This document shows, piece after piece, positions 21,983 through 30,811 of a DNA stretch of 64,000 bases. Each line of letters begins with the position of its first letter. The stretch's first letter is position 1. The notes beneath the pieces were generated by a model, which did no database searches, was not told the DNA's origin, and saw only the letters and a list, made by a program, of their open reading frames with translations. The DNA comes from Dokdonella_A soli. Lineage in GTDB: Bacteria > Pseudomonadota > Gammaproteobacteria > Xanthomonadales > Rhodanobacteraceae. The stretch lies in the NCBI RefSeq assembly GCF_039523175.1, contig NZ_BAAAEU010000006.1, forward strand, positions 434,001 to 498,000, given 5' to 3'. Made by a program: the position numbers and the translations under genes.

Positions 21983-24547
21983 ATGAACGATTCGCTTCCG
22001 GCGCCGCGCACGGCTGCCGCCGCGCAGGCACCTGTCTGGCTCGATGCGCTCGGCGCGCTGTTGCGCCCGTGGCTGCGCATTCACCGCACGCCGGAGGATG
22101 CGCGCGCGCTGCTGCCCGATGACGCGCGACCGACCGTCTACGTCATCGAGCGCTACGGCCTCTCCGACACGCTGATCCTCGAGCAGGCCTGCCGGGAGGC
22201 CGGCCTGCCGTCGCCGTACGCAGCGGCCGACCGCCTGCCGATCAAACGACGGCGTGCGGTCGTCGCGCTGTCGCGTCGACCGCGCCTGTTCGGCCGGCGC
22301 CCGCATCCGACCCGCTCGGAAACCTTGAGTCTGCTCGCCGATGTCGTGCGCGCGGCCCCCGACCAGGACGCGCCGGAGAAGGACGTGCGCCTGGTGCCGG
22401 TGTCGATCTTCGTCGGCCGCGCGCCGGCCCGCGAATCGGGCTGGTTCAGCGTGCTGTTCTCCGAAAACTGGGTCGTGGTCGGCCGCTTCCGCCGCCTGCT
22501 CGCGCTCGCGCTGAACGGGCGTGACACGCATGTGCAATTCGCCGCGCCGGTGAGCTTGCGCGAAGTGATCGCGGACCAGGCCGACGCCGAGCGCGGCGTG
22601 CGCAAATTGCAGCGCATCCTGCGCGCGCACTTCCGGCGCATCCGCGCGACGGTGATCGGGCCGGACCTCTCGCATCGGCGCACCTTGATCGACGGCGTGA
22701 TCAATGCGGCGCCGGTACAGAACGCCATCAGCGCCAGCGCGAGCAAGGAAGGAAACGGCAGGGACGCAGCGGTCTCCAAGGCCCGTGCGTTCGCCTGGGA
22801 AATCGCCGCCGACCAGTCGCCGCTGGTGGTGCGCTCGGCCTCGTTCCTGCTCACCGGGCTCTGGGACAAGATCTACAACGGCGTGCGCATGCACCATTTC
22901 GACAAGCTGCGTGCGATCGCGCCCGGCCACGAAATCATCTACGTGCCATGCCATCGCAGCACGATCGACGATCTGCTGCTGCCGTACCTGCTCTATCGCA
23001 ACGGCCTGACCGCTCCGCATATCGCGGCGGGCGTGAACCTGAATCTGCCGGTGATGGGCTCGCTGCTGCGGCGTGGTGGCGCGTTCTTCCTGCGCCGCAG
23101 CTTCAACGATCCGCTGTATTCGACGGTGTTCCGCGAATACATGAGCCAGCTGTTCGCGCGCGGCGTGTCGCTCGAGTATTTCATCGAAGGCGGCCGATCG
23201 CGTACGGGGCGCACGCTCAGCCCGCGCGGCGGCCTGCTGTCGATGACCCTGCGCAGCTTCCTGCGCGAATCGCACCGGCCGGTCGTGTTCCAGCCGGTCT
23301 ACATCGGCTACGAGAAGATCATCGAGGGCGATTCCTATATCGGTGAACTCTCCGGCAAGCCGAAGGAAAAGGAGTCCTGGCTCGGCCTGTTCCGCAGCCT
23401 GCGCGCGCTGCGCCAGAATTTCGGTTCGGTCGCGGTGAATTTCGGCGAGCCGCTGTTCCTGGCCTCGTTGCTCGACGAAGTCGAGCCGGGCTGGCGCGAG
23501 ACGATCCACGACCCGGAAGTCAAACCCAGCTGGCTCAAGGGCGCGGTGGATACGCTGGCCGAGCGCATCCTGGTCAACATCAACCGTGCGGCGGACGTCA
23601 ATCCGATCAACCTGCTCGCCGTCGCGCTGCTGGCCACGCCGAAGCATGCGATGGCCGAGGCGGACCTGATCGCGCAGCTCGAGCTGTGCAAGGCGCTGCT
23701 GACCGAGCTGCCGTATTCCGACCGCATCACGCTGACCCCGCTGGCGCCGGCCGAAATCATCGCCTACGGCGAGAAGATGCAGTGGATCAACCGCGTCGCA
23801 CATCCGCTCGGCGACGTGCTCAGCGTCGACGACAAGCAGGGCGTGCTGCTCAGCTATTTCCGCAACAACGTCGTGCACCTGTTCGCGACCGCGGCCTGGG
23901 TCGCCTGCTGCTTCCTCAACAACCGCCGCCTCGCGCGCGCGTCGATCCTGCGCCTCGGCCGCCTCGTCTACCCGTTCGTGCAGGCCGAACTTTTCCTGCC
24001 GTGGAGCGAGGACGAGTTCGCCGAACACATCCAGAGGACGCTGGATTTCTTCATCACGCAGGGCCTGCTCGAGGCCGACGCCGATGGCCGCATCATCGAA
24101 CGCGGCCCCGGCCAGAGCGATCCCGCGTTCCGCCTGCGCGCGCTCGCGCGTACGCTGCTGCCGGCGATCGAGCGCTACTACATCGGCCTCGCGCTGCTGG
24201 TAAAGAACGGCCCGGGCACCTTGTCCTCGGGCGAACTCGAGAACCTGTGTTACCTCACCGCGCAGCGCCTCTCGCTGCTGCACGAACTCAACGCGCCGGA
24301 GTTCTTCGACAAGTCGCTGTTCCGCGGCTTCATCCACAAGCTGCGCGAACGCCGTGTGGTCTGGGCCGACGCGAACGGCAAGCTCGACTTCGATCCTGAA
24401 CTGCAGACTGTCGCGTACGACGCCCGCGTCATCCTCAGCCGCGAGATCCGCCACGGCATCCTCAAGCTGACGCCGGAGAAGCAGGCCGAGCTTGGACAGG
24501 TTGCAATGGAACCTTCCACCGTGGAAAGTGGGCGCAGGGTTCGGTAA
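21983..24547 (+). CDS. plsB: Glycerol-3-phosphate 1-O-acyltransferase PlsB
   Basis: Acylates sn-glycerol 3-phosphate to lysophosphatidate, the first step of phospholipid synthesis, at the inner membrane. The protein is 854 aa, slightly longer than the E. coli enzyme. The acyltransferase block I is CHRSTIDDLLLPYLL (HX4D, about residues 316-330), block II is GGAFFLRRSF, block III is EYFIEGGRSRTGRTLSPRGG, and block IV is VVFQPVYIGYEKI. The start is the ATG at 21983. The 28-bp gap to the minus-strand J-domain gene shows no terminator with a U-run. Confidence 0.95.
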   Translation: MNDSLPAPRTAAAAQAPVWLDALGALLRPWLRIHRTPEDARALLPDDARPTVYVIERYGLSDTLILEQACREAGLPSPYAAADRLPIKRRRAVVALSRRPRLFGRRPHPTRSETLSLLADVVRAAPDQDAPEKDVRLVPVSIFVGRAPARESGWFSVLFSENWVVVGRFRRLLALALNGRDTHVQFAAPVSLREVIADQADAERGVRKLQRILRAHFRRIRATVIGPDLSHRRTLIDGVINAAPVQNAISASASKEGNGRDAAVSKARAFAWEIAADQSPLVVRSASFLLTGLWDKIYNGVRMHHFDKLRAIAPGHEIIYVPCHRSTIDDLLLPYLLYRNGLTAPHIAAGVNLNLPVMGSLLRRGGAFFLRRSFNDPLYSTVFREYMSQLFARGVSLEYFIEGGRSRTGRTLSPRGGLLSMTLRSFLRESHRPVVFQPVYIGYEKIIEGDSYIGELSGKPKEKESWLGLFRSLRALRQNFGSVAVNFGEPLFLASLLDEVEPGWRETIHDPEVKPSWLKGAVDTLAERILVNINRAADVNPINLLAVALLATPKHAMAEADLIAQLELCKALLTELPYSDRITLTPLAPAEIIAYGEKMQWINRVAHPLGDVLSVDDKQGVLLSYFRNNVVHLFATAAWVACCFLNNRRLARASILRLGRLVYPFVQAELFLPWSEDEFAEHIQRTLDFFITQGLLEADADGRIIERGPGQSDPAFRLRALARTLLPAIERYYIGLALLVKNGPGTLSSGELENLCYLTAQRLSLLHELNAPEFFDKSLFRGFIHKLRERRVVWADANGKLDFDPELQTVAYDARVILSREIRHGILKLTPEKQAELGQVAMEPSTVESGRRVR

Positions 24548-24575
24548 GCATCGCTGGCATCGCGCGCCGCTTCCC

Positions 24576-25745
24576 TTACGCTTGGCTAGAAATCATCAGG
24601 CGTAAGCTGCGACTCGGTGAGATTTCCGTCTCGCTGTTGGATGAGGTGATTTCGTGACCCCTCACCATGTCGCCTTCCCGCGTAAATTCGAGGTCAGCGT
24701 CCTCTTCTGCCGCGGGCCTTCCCGGGCCGAAAATGTCCTTATCCCCATACCAGGTCTCTCCATAGGTGTAGCGGAGGCGATATGTCCCAAGTGGCACATC
24801 GACGCGCAGGGTCTGTCCCCCGCGCGCGCCGATGGCAACGATGGCCTTCTTCTTGTTCGAGGGAGATACCAGTTTTAGGTAATAGAGATACGATGTATTG
24901 GGCAAGGTGATTTTGAAGGGGGCGATGGCGGGCTTCGAAGTATTGATTCTGAGGACCCCGGTCTTGAACCGCTGCTCGATCAGTAACGGAACACTGGCTT
25001 CGCTGTCGGGTGGAGCGGTAATGCGATATAGGGTCGCGGTCTTGCCGGTGTGCGGGTCTGTTAATGTGGAAATCTTCTTGACCTTCACCCCAGGTTTCAA
25101 GTTTTCGGGCACTTGGGTCGTGTAAATGGTCGTTGGTGCCGCCTTTTCTTTCAAAGCAGCGGTTGGTGTTGTTGGCGTTTCTTGAGGCGGCTGCGCAAAC
25201 GATGGTGCTTTGGGCAAAAGTGGCGAGGGCGGTGGAGCGGGCACCGGCGCCACAGGCGCAGATGAGCGCGGCAACGGTTCCGAAGGCGCATGATGCGGAT
25301 CGAGCGTCTCAAGGACAGTGCCCCAAATAGCTAACACGATCGGAAACGCTACCAGAGCATTCCGTAGTGTCAGATGTCGTAGGAGGCGTCTACCGTTGGT
25401 TGACTCGTTGATCGGCGGACTTGGTCGTACCGATTCGGGGGATTTCTCTCGCACATTCGAAGGTGCTTCCGTCTGATTTGGGGGTGAAGCTGGCGACGTC
25501 TTTTGTTGTGCCGCTGCACTCCTCAGTGCAGCACGAAGACGCTCATCGTACTGCTGTCGCGAAATCGGATCTCCTAGAACGGCGTATGCCTCATTGAGGA
25601 TCTTCGCGATCCTCTCTCCCCTCTCGCGATCGCCGCCCATGCGATCGGGGTGGTACTTCTGGATGAGCGCACGATAGCTTGCGCGGATGACCTCCGCGCC
25701 CGCGCTCGGGCTAACCTGCAGATTGTCATAGTGAGTCCTGCCCAT
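24576..25745 (-). CDS. J-domain protein with one transmembrane segment
   Basis: The protein is 389 aa from the ATG at 25745, chosen because GGAGGA lies 4 nt upstream. The N-terminal J domain (residues 4-68) has HPD at 32-34 and so should stimulate an Hsp70 ATPase. A Pro/Ser-rich linker follows, then one membrane helix (LRNALVAFPIVLAIWGTVL), a Pro-rich stretch with PAPPPSPLLPKAP, and a C-terminal beta-rich domain of about 170 residues I do not recognise. Base composition is visibly lower in G+C than its neighbours, which suggests transfer. It is convergent with plsB. Confidence 0.7.
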   Translation of the reverse strand: MGRTHYDNLQVSPSAGAEVIRASYRALIQKYHPDRMGGDRERGERIAKILNEAYAVLGDPISRQQYDERLRAALRSAAAQQKTSPASPPNQTEAPSNVREKSPESVRPSPPINESTNGRRLLRHLTLRNALVAFPIVLAIWGTVLETLDPHHAPSEPLPRSSAPVAPVPAPPPSPLLPKAPSFAQPPQETPTTPTAALKEKAAPTTIYTTQVPENLKPGVKVKKISTLTDPHTGKTATLYRITAPPDSEASVPLLIEQRFKTGVLRINTSKPAIAPFKITLPNTSYLYYLKLVSPSNKKKAIVAIGARGGQTLRVDVPLGTYRLRYTYGETWYGDKDIFGPGRPAAEEDADLEFTREGDMVRGHEITSSNSETEISPSRSLRLMISSQA

Positions 25746-25853
25746 GCTTTCCTCCCCCTGCGGAAAGAAGCGCACAGCAAATTCCGGACCATAGGACATC
25801 GTCGGATTCGGCGACGCGATCGAATGTGCTCGTGGTCCCGACGCTGACCACGT

Positions 25854-26240
25854 TCAAACTTTCCGCACCGGCCCTGGATATTTTGCGACCATCGGATCAG
25901 CTGTCACCAACGTGATTCCTTCCACCGTCGCCTGCGCGATCAACATGCGATCGAAAGGATCCTTGTGGATCGATGGCAGGTTGTCGATTGCGACAGCATG
26001 CTCACTGCGCATCGGCAGTTCAGCGTAGCCGTTGTCGAGCAGGCCGCGGCGCAATACACGCGCATCGACCTTGAAATCGTCGCGGTCGAGTCCTTGCTTG
26101 ATCGCGATTTCCCACAGGCTCACGGCGCTGAACAGCAACTCATTGTCTGTATCGGCGAGCAACTGGCGCACGGCATTCGGCAAGCGGCGGGGTTGTCCCG
26201 CCGCCCACAACAGCAGATGCGTATCCAGCAGCAGCTTCAC
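25854..26240 (-). CDS. PIN-domain ribonuclease toxin (VapC family)
   Basis: The protein is 128 aa with the acidic PIN residues in LLLDTHLLLWA (Asp6), AVSLWEIAIK (Glu), and KDPFDRMLIAQA and VTADP (Asp). VapC toxins cut tRNA or rRNA when released from their antitoxin. The start overlaps the antitoxin stop by 4 bp. The family with the DTHLLLW start is paired with Phd/YefM-type antitoxins, as here. Confidence 0.88.
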   Translation of the reverse strand: MKLLLDTHLLLWAAGQPRRLPNAVRQLLADTDNELLFSAVSLWEIAIKQGLDRDDFKVDARVLRRGLLDNGYAELPMRSEHAVAIDNLPSIHKDPFDRMLIAQATVEGITLVTADPMVAKYPGPVRKV

Positions 26241-26482
26241 GCGTCGCTGCCGAACAGCTGAGCAATTTCCGCCTCGCCCATGCGGTCGAAATCGTCAGGC
26301 ACGACGATTTGCCCGGCCATGAAGCCCAGGCGCCGGATCTGGCCGCCGGTCGGCGCCTCGAGCGCGGTGACCTTGACCAGCGGTTTGCCGGCCTTGGCGA
26401 TAACGAACGACTCGCCCTTGGCGGCCTTGTCCACCAGCCGTGACAGCTGGGTCTTTGCCTCGTGGATGTTGACGGTTTCCAT
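26237..26482 (-). CDS. Phd/YefM-family antitoxin
   Basis: The protein is 81 aa. The N-terminal METVNIHEAKTQLSRLVDKAAKGESFVIAKAGKPLVKV is the dimerising DNA-binding Phd fold; the C-terminal part (FDRMGEAEIAQLFGSDA) would wrap the toxin. It comes first in the operon with VapC overlapping by 4 bp, the usual order, and should autorepress the operon. About 110 bp to hemF on the left side of the pair show nothing recognisable. Confidence 0.88.
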   Translation of the reverse strand: METVNIHEAKTQLSRLVDKAAKGESFVIAKAGKPLVKVTALEAPTGGQIRRLGFMAGQIVVPDDFDRMGEAEIAQLFGSDA

Positions 26483-26593
26483 CGGGCGCGCTCCTCGGTG
26501 AACTAAGTCGCATTAGTCTAGTCCGGCGACACGGGCCCTGCAACCTGTGGCGGAGGACGAGGCAGGCGCGGTCGAGTCGGTGGAATGCGTCCG

Positions 26594-27505
26594 TTAGATC
26601 CAGCTGCGCGGCCGCAGATAGTCGGCTAACCGCGCTTCCGCACTGCCCGGTTCCGGCGCATACGCGTACTCGAAGCGCACGCGCGGCGGCAGGCTCATCA
26701 GGATCGATTCGGTGCGGCCGCCCGACTGCAGGCCGAACAGGGTGCCACGGTCGTAGACCAGGTTGAATTCGACGTAGCGGCCGCGCCGGTACAACTGGAA
26801 CTCGCGCTCGCGCTCGCCGTACGGCGTGTCCTTGCGGCGTTCGACGATCGGCAGGTAGGCGTCGAGGAATGCGTTTCCAACGCTGCGCGTCAGGCCGAAG
26901 CAGCGCTCGAAACCACCCGCGTTTAGGTCATCGAAAAACAAACCGCCGACGCCGCGCGTCTCGGCACGATGCCTGATCGAGAAATACTCGTCGCACCACT
27001 GTTTCCAGCGCGGATAGACGTCATCGCCGAACGGCGCGCAGGCCTCGCGCGCGACCGTGTGCCAATGTACGACATCCTCGTCGAACGGATAGAACGGGGT
27101 CAGGTCGAAGCCGCCGCCGAACCACCAGGCCGGATCCGTGCTTTTCGTCCGCGCCTCGAAGTAGCGCACGTTCATGTGTGTGGTCGGCAGATACGGATTG
27201 CACGGATGCACGACCAGCGAGACGCCGAGCGCGTCCCATGGACAGCCGGCGAGTTCGGGCCGGTGCGCGCTCGCGGCCGGCGGCAGGCGCTCGCCGGACA
27301 CGCGTGAGAAGTTCACGCCGGCCTGCTCGAACACCGCGCCGTTCTTCAGTACGCGCGTGCGTCCGCCGCCGCCCTCGGCGCGCTGCCACGCGTCCTCGAC
27401 GAAGCGCGCGCCGCCGTCCGCGGATTCCAGCGCCGCACAGATACGGTCCTGCAGGTCGAGCAGGAACCCGGCGACCCTGTCGATGCGGCTGGCTTCGCTC
27501 GTCAT
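26594..27505 (-). CDS. hemF: Oxygen-dependent coproporphyrinogen III oxidase
   Basis: Decarboxylates two propionates of coproporphyrinogen III to give protoporphyrinogen IX using O2. The protein is 303 aa, the usual length. Clear signatures are CNPYLPTTHMNVRYFEA, WWFGGGFDLTPFYPFDEDVVHWH, RGVGGLFFDDLNAGGFERCF (one residue different from the classic motif), and GRYVEFNLVYDRGTLFGLQSGGRTESILMSLPP. The ATG is at 27505. The next gene (anchored protein) ends 5 bp before this ATG, so the two are close enough to be co-transcribed. Confidence 0.96.
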   Translation of the reverse strand: MTSEASRIDRVAGFLLDLQDRICAALESADGGARFVEDAWQRAEGGGGRTRVLKNGAVFEQAGVNFSRVSGERLPPAASAHRPELAGCPWDALGVSLVVHPCNPYLPTTHMNVRYFEARTKSTDPAWWFGGGFDLTPFYPFDEDVVHWHTVAREACAPFGDDVYPRWKQWCDEYFSIRHRAETRGVGGLFFDDLNAGGFERCFGLTRSVGNAFLDAYLPIVERRKDTPYGEREREFQLYRRGRYVEFNLVYDRGTLFGLQSGGRTESILMSLPPRVRFEYAYAPEPGSAEARLADYLRPRSWI

Positions 27506-27510
27506 CGTGC

Positions 27511-27912
27511 CTAATCTGCGAGCGCGACGAAGTTCGTGCGGATGTCGGTCACGAGGTTCTCGATCCAGCTGAGGTAGTTCTTGTGGATCAACGGTTTGCC
27601 GTGTTCGATCTCGTACTTGAGGTTTTCGCTGCTCAGGTACTTGATGCGTACATTCGCACTGTCGTAGCTGATCGCAATGCGCGCGACGTGCTCGCGCAGG
27701 TGCAAGGTCGCATCGATCGCTCCGGGCTTCTCGCTGTCCACGGTCCAGCCGCGATGCAGCAGCGATACCTTGATGACCTTGGCGATCTGGTGCTCGGCGG
27801 TCTTCGGGGGTACGGCGATCGGATCCGGATCGACCAGCGGCGCCTGGCGGAACGCCATCAGCAGGAACAGCACGGGCAACAGCAGCAGCGACAGCACTCG
27901 CGTACGCGACAT
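27511..27912 (-). CDS. Small membrane-anchored protein, unknown function
   Basis: The protein is 133 aa from the ATG at 27912, with AAGGAG 7 nt upstream. It has a hydrophobic N-terminal signal or anchor (VLSLLLLPVLFLLMAF) without a lipobox Cys and an extracytoplasmic domain of about 105 residues. The stretch HQIAKVIKVSLLHRGWTV...ATLHLREHVARIAISYD resembles small periplasmic beta-alpha proteins. It is upstream of hemF in the same direction. No named family was recognised. Confidence 0.6.
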   Translation of the reverse strand: MSRTRVLSLLLLPVLFLLMAFRQAPLVDPDPIAVPPKTAEHQIAKVIKVSLLHRGWTVDSEKPGAIDATLHLREHVARIAISYDSANVRIKYLSSENLKYEIEHGKPLIHKNYLSWIENLVTDIRTNFVALAD

Positions 27913-28051
27913 GATCGACTCCTTCGATGGTGCGGCCGGCAATCCGGCCGTCCGCAAATCCTAGCAGCTTGCCGCGTCGTCCCAGCAACCCTGCAATGCT
28001 CATGCAAGAGGCCGTGTCATAATTCCGCGACCTTGTCCGTCCACTAACCGC

Positions 28052-29248
28052 GTGCCCAGTCGGATCCAGCCTCTCGCCATCACCGCCTGCACCGCGACGT
28101 CAGCGCTTGGACACGGCCGCTCGGCTCACGCCGAGGCCCTCCGGACACGCCGCGGTGGCCTGCGCACGAATGACTTCACGGATGTGCCGTTGAAATGCGC
28201 GATCGGACGCGTCGACGGACTTGAAGCCACGCCGCTGCCGGCCGTATTCGCCGACCATGACTGTCGCAACAACCGACTCGCCTGGCTCGGGATCGGCGCC
28301 GACGGTTTTCTCGACGCCGCGCGCGTTGCGATCGAGCGCCACGGCGCGGACCGGGTCGCACTCGTCGTCGGCACTTCGACCGCGAGCATCGGCGCGACCG
28401 AGGAGGCCTACCGCCATCTCGACGCAGGCCGCTTTCCGGCACACCTGCGCAATCCGCTGCTGCACACGCCGCATTCGCTCGGCCTGTTCCTCGAGGCCGC
28501 GCTCCGCACACGCGGGCCCTGCCTGACCGTCGCGACCGCGTGCTCGTCGAGTGCGAAGATCTTCGCCAAGGCCGAGCGCCTGATCCGGCTCGGGCTGGCC
28601 GATGCAGCGATCCTCGCCGGCGTCGACACGCTGTGCGGCAGCGTGCTGTTCGGCTTCAACTCGCTCGAATTGATCTCGCCGGAAGCGTGCCGTCCGTTCG
28701 ACGCGGCACGCCGCGGCATCTCGGTGGGCGAGGCCGCCGGCTTTGCGCTGCTCGAGCGCGAGGGCGCAGCCTCCGCCCCGCGCCTGCTTGGCTATGGCGA
28801 ATCCTCCGACGCATATCACATGTCGACGCCGCATCCACAAGGCCTCGGCGCGCGCATGGCGCTGGTTGATGCGCTCGCACGCGCCGGACTTGCCCCCGGC
28901 GATGTCGACTACATCAACCTGCACGGCACCGCGACCGTGAAGAACGACGCGGTCGAGGCCGCGCTGGTCGCCGACGTGTTTCCGCCCGGCACGCGGGCGA
29001 GCTCCACCAAGGGCTGGACCGGCCATACGCTGGGCGCCGCCGGCATCCTCGAAACGGTGGTGACCCTGCTCGCGATGGAACGGGATCTGGTGCCGGGCAT
29101 GCTGAACAGCACAACGCCCGACCCGCTCTGCGGTCCGCAACTCGCGTTCGCGAACGAGACGCGCGCAATCCGTGTCGCGCTCAGCAATTCGTTCGGTTTC
29201 GGTGGCAACAACTGTACGCTCGTATTCGGCAATCCACGGACACACTGA
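28052..29248 (+). CDS. Beta-ketoacyl-ACP synthase (FabF-like) of the aryl-polyene locus
   Basis: Catalyses the decarboxylative Claisen condensation that extends the polyene chain. The protein is 398 aa from a GTG at 28052. The KS triad is complete: Cys164 in VATACSSSAK, His in INLHGTATVKND, and His in KGWTGHTLGAAG. It is the first gene of a plus-strand group with the chain-length-factor-like gene (2 bp gap), GT2 and antiporter. The gap before it (139 bp) should hold the promoter; no clear box was picked. Its type matches the KS of xanthomonadin and aryl-polyene loci. Confidence 0.88.
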   Translation: MPSRIQPLAITACTATSALGHGRSAHAEALRTRRGGLRTNDFTDVPLKCAIGRVDGLEATPLPAVFADHDCRNNRLAWLGIGADGFLDAARVAIERHGADRVALVVGTSTASIGATEEAYRHLDAGRFPAHLRNPLLHTPHSLGLFLEAALRTRGPCLTVATACSSSAKIFAKAERLIRLGLADAAILAGVDTLCGSVLFGFNSLELISPEACRPFDAARRGISVGEAAGFALLEREGAASAPRLLGYGESSDAYHMSTPHPQGLGARMALVDALARAGLAPGDVDYINLHGTATVKNDAVEAALVADVFPPGTRASSTKGWTGHTLGAAGILETVVTLLAMERDLVPGMLNSTTPDPLCGPQLAFANETRAIRVALSNSFGFGGNNCTLVFGNPRTH

Positions 29249-29250
29249 AC

Positions 29251-30048
29251 ATGGAAGGTCTACTCGTGCATATCGAAGGTATCGGCTGGTGGTCACCCGG
29301 CGTCCCGAACTGGAACGCTGCAGCCGCCTTGCTGCGAGACGGCACCACACTCCCGACCACGGGCGATAAAGGGCCCGCGCCCGATGTGCTGCCTCCCAGC
29401 GAGCGCCGCCGCGCGCCCGCGCCGGTGCTACTGGCCTGCGAGGTCGCCAATCAGGCCTGCACGATGGCCGGCCGCGACGCTGCGGACGTGCCGGCCGTGT
29501 TCGCATCGGCGCATGGCGACATCGCGATCAGCGACGCGCTGTGCACGACCCTGGCCGGTGATCCGCTCGCGCTCTCGCCGACACGCTTCCACAACTCGGT
29601 GCACAACGCACCGGCCGGCTACTGGACCATCGCCACGCATTGCCACGCAGCATCGAGCGCGATCAGCGCATGGCGCGGCAGCTTCGCTGCGGGCCTGCTC
29701 GAAGCAAGCGTGCAGGCACTGGCTGACCGGACACCGGTCGTGTTCGCCGCCTACGACATCGCCGGGCAGGGCGCGCTGGGCGACGTACTGCCGGCTGCGA
29801 TGACGTTCGGCACGGCTCTGCTGCTGAGTCCCGAACACAGACCACGCACGCGTGCCTCGCTGCGGCTTCGCCACGAGGCGCGTAGTGCGCCGGTGGACGA
29901 GCCGGAAGCGGAGTGGAGGGCGCTCGCCGAGGCGACACCGATCGCGAACGCGTTGCCGTTGTTCGGAGCGCTTGCGCGCGCGCAATCGGGCATCGTGCGC
30001 CTGCCGAACGGCCGCGCGAGCACGCTGGCGATCGAGGTGCTCGCATGA
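29251..30048 (+). CDS. Ketosynthase-like chain-length factor
   Basis: The protein is 265 aa, corresponding to a KS N-terminal domain (PF13723-like) with VHIEGIGWWSPGVPNW at the start. The catalytic Cys position reads HCHAASSAISAW and the His pair of true KS enzymes is not seen, so it is likely a non-catalytic partner of the preceding KS, setting chain length as CLF-type subunits do. It follows the KS gene by 2 bp and its stop overlaps the GT2 start (ATGA). Confidence 0.8.
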   Translation: MEGLLVHIEGIGWWSPGVPNWNAAAALLRDGTTLPTTGDKGPAPDVLPPSERRRAPAPVLLACEVANQACTMAGRDAADVPAVFASAHGDIAISDALCTTLAGDPLALSPTRFHNSVHNAPAGYWTIATHCHAASSAISAWRGSFAAGLLEASVQALADRTPVVFAAYDIAGQGALGDVLPAAMTFGTALLLSPEHRPRTRASLRLRHEARSAPVDEPEAEWRALAEATPIANALPLFGALARAQSGIVRLPNGRASTLAIEVLA

Positions 30049-30809
30049 GCGCGACCGATCCCGCGCGCATCGCGGTCGTCATTCCGGCGCTGAACGAGGA
30101 GCGCGCGATCCGTGGCATTGTCGAATCCGTGCTCGCGATCACGCCGAACGTGATCGTGATCGACGACGGCTCGACCGACGCGACTGTCGAGCGTATCGCC
30201 GACCTGCCGGTCACGCTGATTCGCCATGCCACGCCGCTCGGCAAGGGCCAGGGCCTGCGCGACGGTTTCCGCAAGGCGCGCGAACTCGGTTTCGACGCGG
30301 TCATCGCGATGGACGGCGACGGCCAGCACCTCGCCGCAGACATCCCGCGCCTGCTCGCGGCAGCGCGGCGCTATCCGGAACACATCGTGATCGGCGCGCG
30401 CGTCCTCAATCGCGACAACCAGCCGCCGGCGCGGCGGCGCGCGAACAACTTCGCCGACTGGGGCATCTCCTGGGGTTGCGGCATTCCGGTCGTCGATACG
30501 CAGAGCGGTCAGCGCTACTACCCGCTCGGTGCGCTCGAACTGGCCGATCTCGCCGCCGACGACTTCGTATTCGAGGCTGCCCTGCTGATCGCGGCTGCGC
30601 GCGAGAAAGGGCTTGGCATCGTCTCGGTGCCGATCGAATCGCGTTACCACGGCGAGTTCCGCGGCAGTCATTTCCGTCCGGTACGCGATGTCACGCGCAT
30701 CACCTGGTACACGATCAGGCGCATCGTGCACTACGGTCGTGTCGTCGACAGTTACCGGCGTTCGCATGCCACGCCGCCGCTGGTGTTCGATCCCGCCGTC
30801 GAACACTGA
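30045..30809 (+). CDS. Family 2 glycosyltransferase in the aryl-polyene locus
   Basis: The protein is 254 aa. The start MSATDPARIAVVIPALNEERAIRGI and DDGSTDATVERI fit GT-A enzymes, with the DxD-type motif AMDGDGQHLAADIPR at about residues 86-100. The C-terminus (SRYHGEFRGSHFRPVRDVTRITWYTIRRIVHYGR) resembles DPM1-like enzymes. GT2 genes are regular members of aryl-polyene clusters, where they are thought to help attach the polyene to a lipid or sugar carrier. The start overlaps the CLF stop (4 bp); the next gene starts 2 bp after its stop. Confidence 0.85.
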   Translation: MSATDPARIAVVIPALNEERAIRGIVESVLAITPNVIVIDDGSTDATVERIADLPVTLIRHATPLGKGQGLRDGFRKARELGFDAVIAMDGDGQHLAADIPRLLAAARRYPEHIVIGARVLNRDNQPPARRRANNFADWGISWGCGIPVVDTQSGQRYYPLGALELADLAADDFVFEAALLIAAAREKGLGIVSVPIESRYHGEFRGSHFRPVRDVTRITWYTIRRIVHYGRVVDSYRRSHATPPLVFDPAVEH

Positions 30810-30811
30810 CG

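Noticed and set aside
20729..24454. A 1241-codon minus-strand open frame opposite the lipoprotein gene and plsB
   Set aside because: It is the shadow of plsB in an antisense frame, with repetitive Asp/Arg/Leu composition and no known domains.
24510..24526. A TTCCACCGTGGAA-like sequence as a possible parS site
   Set aside because: It has an extra base between the half-sites and lies at the end of the plsB coding region, so it does not match the consensus.
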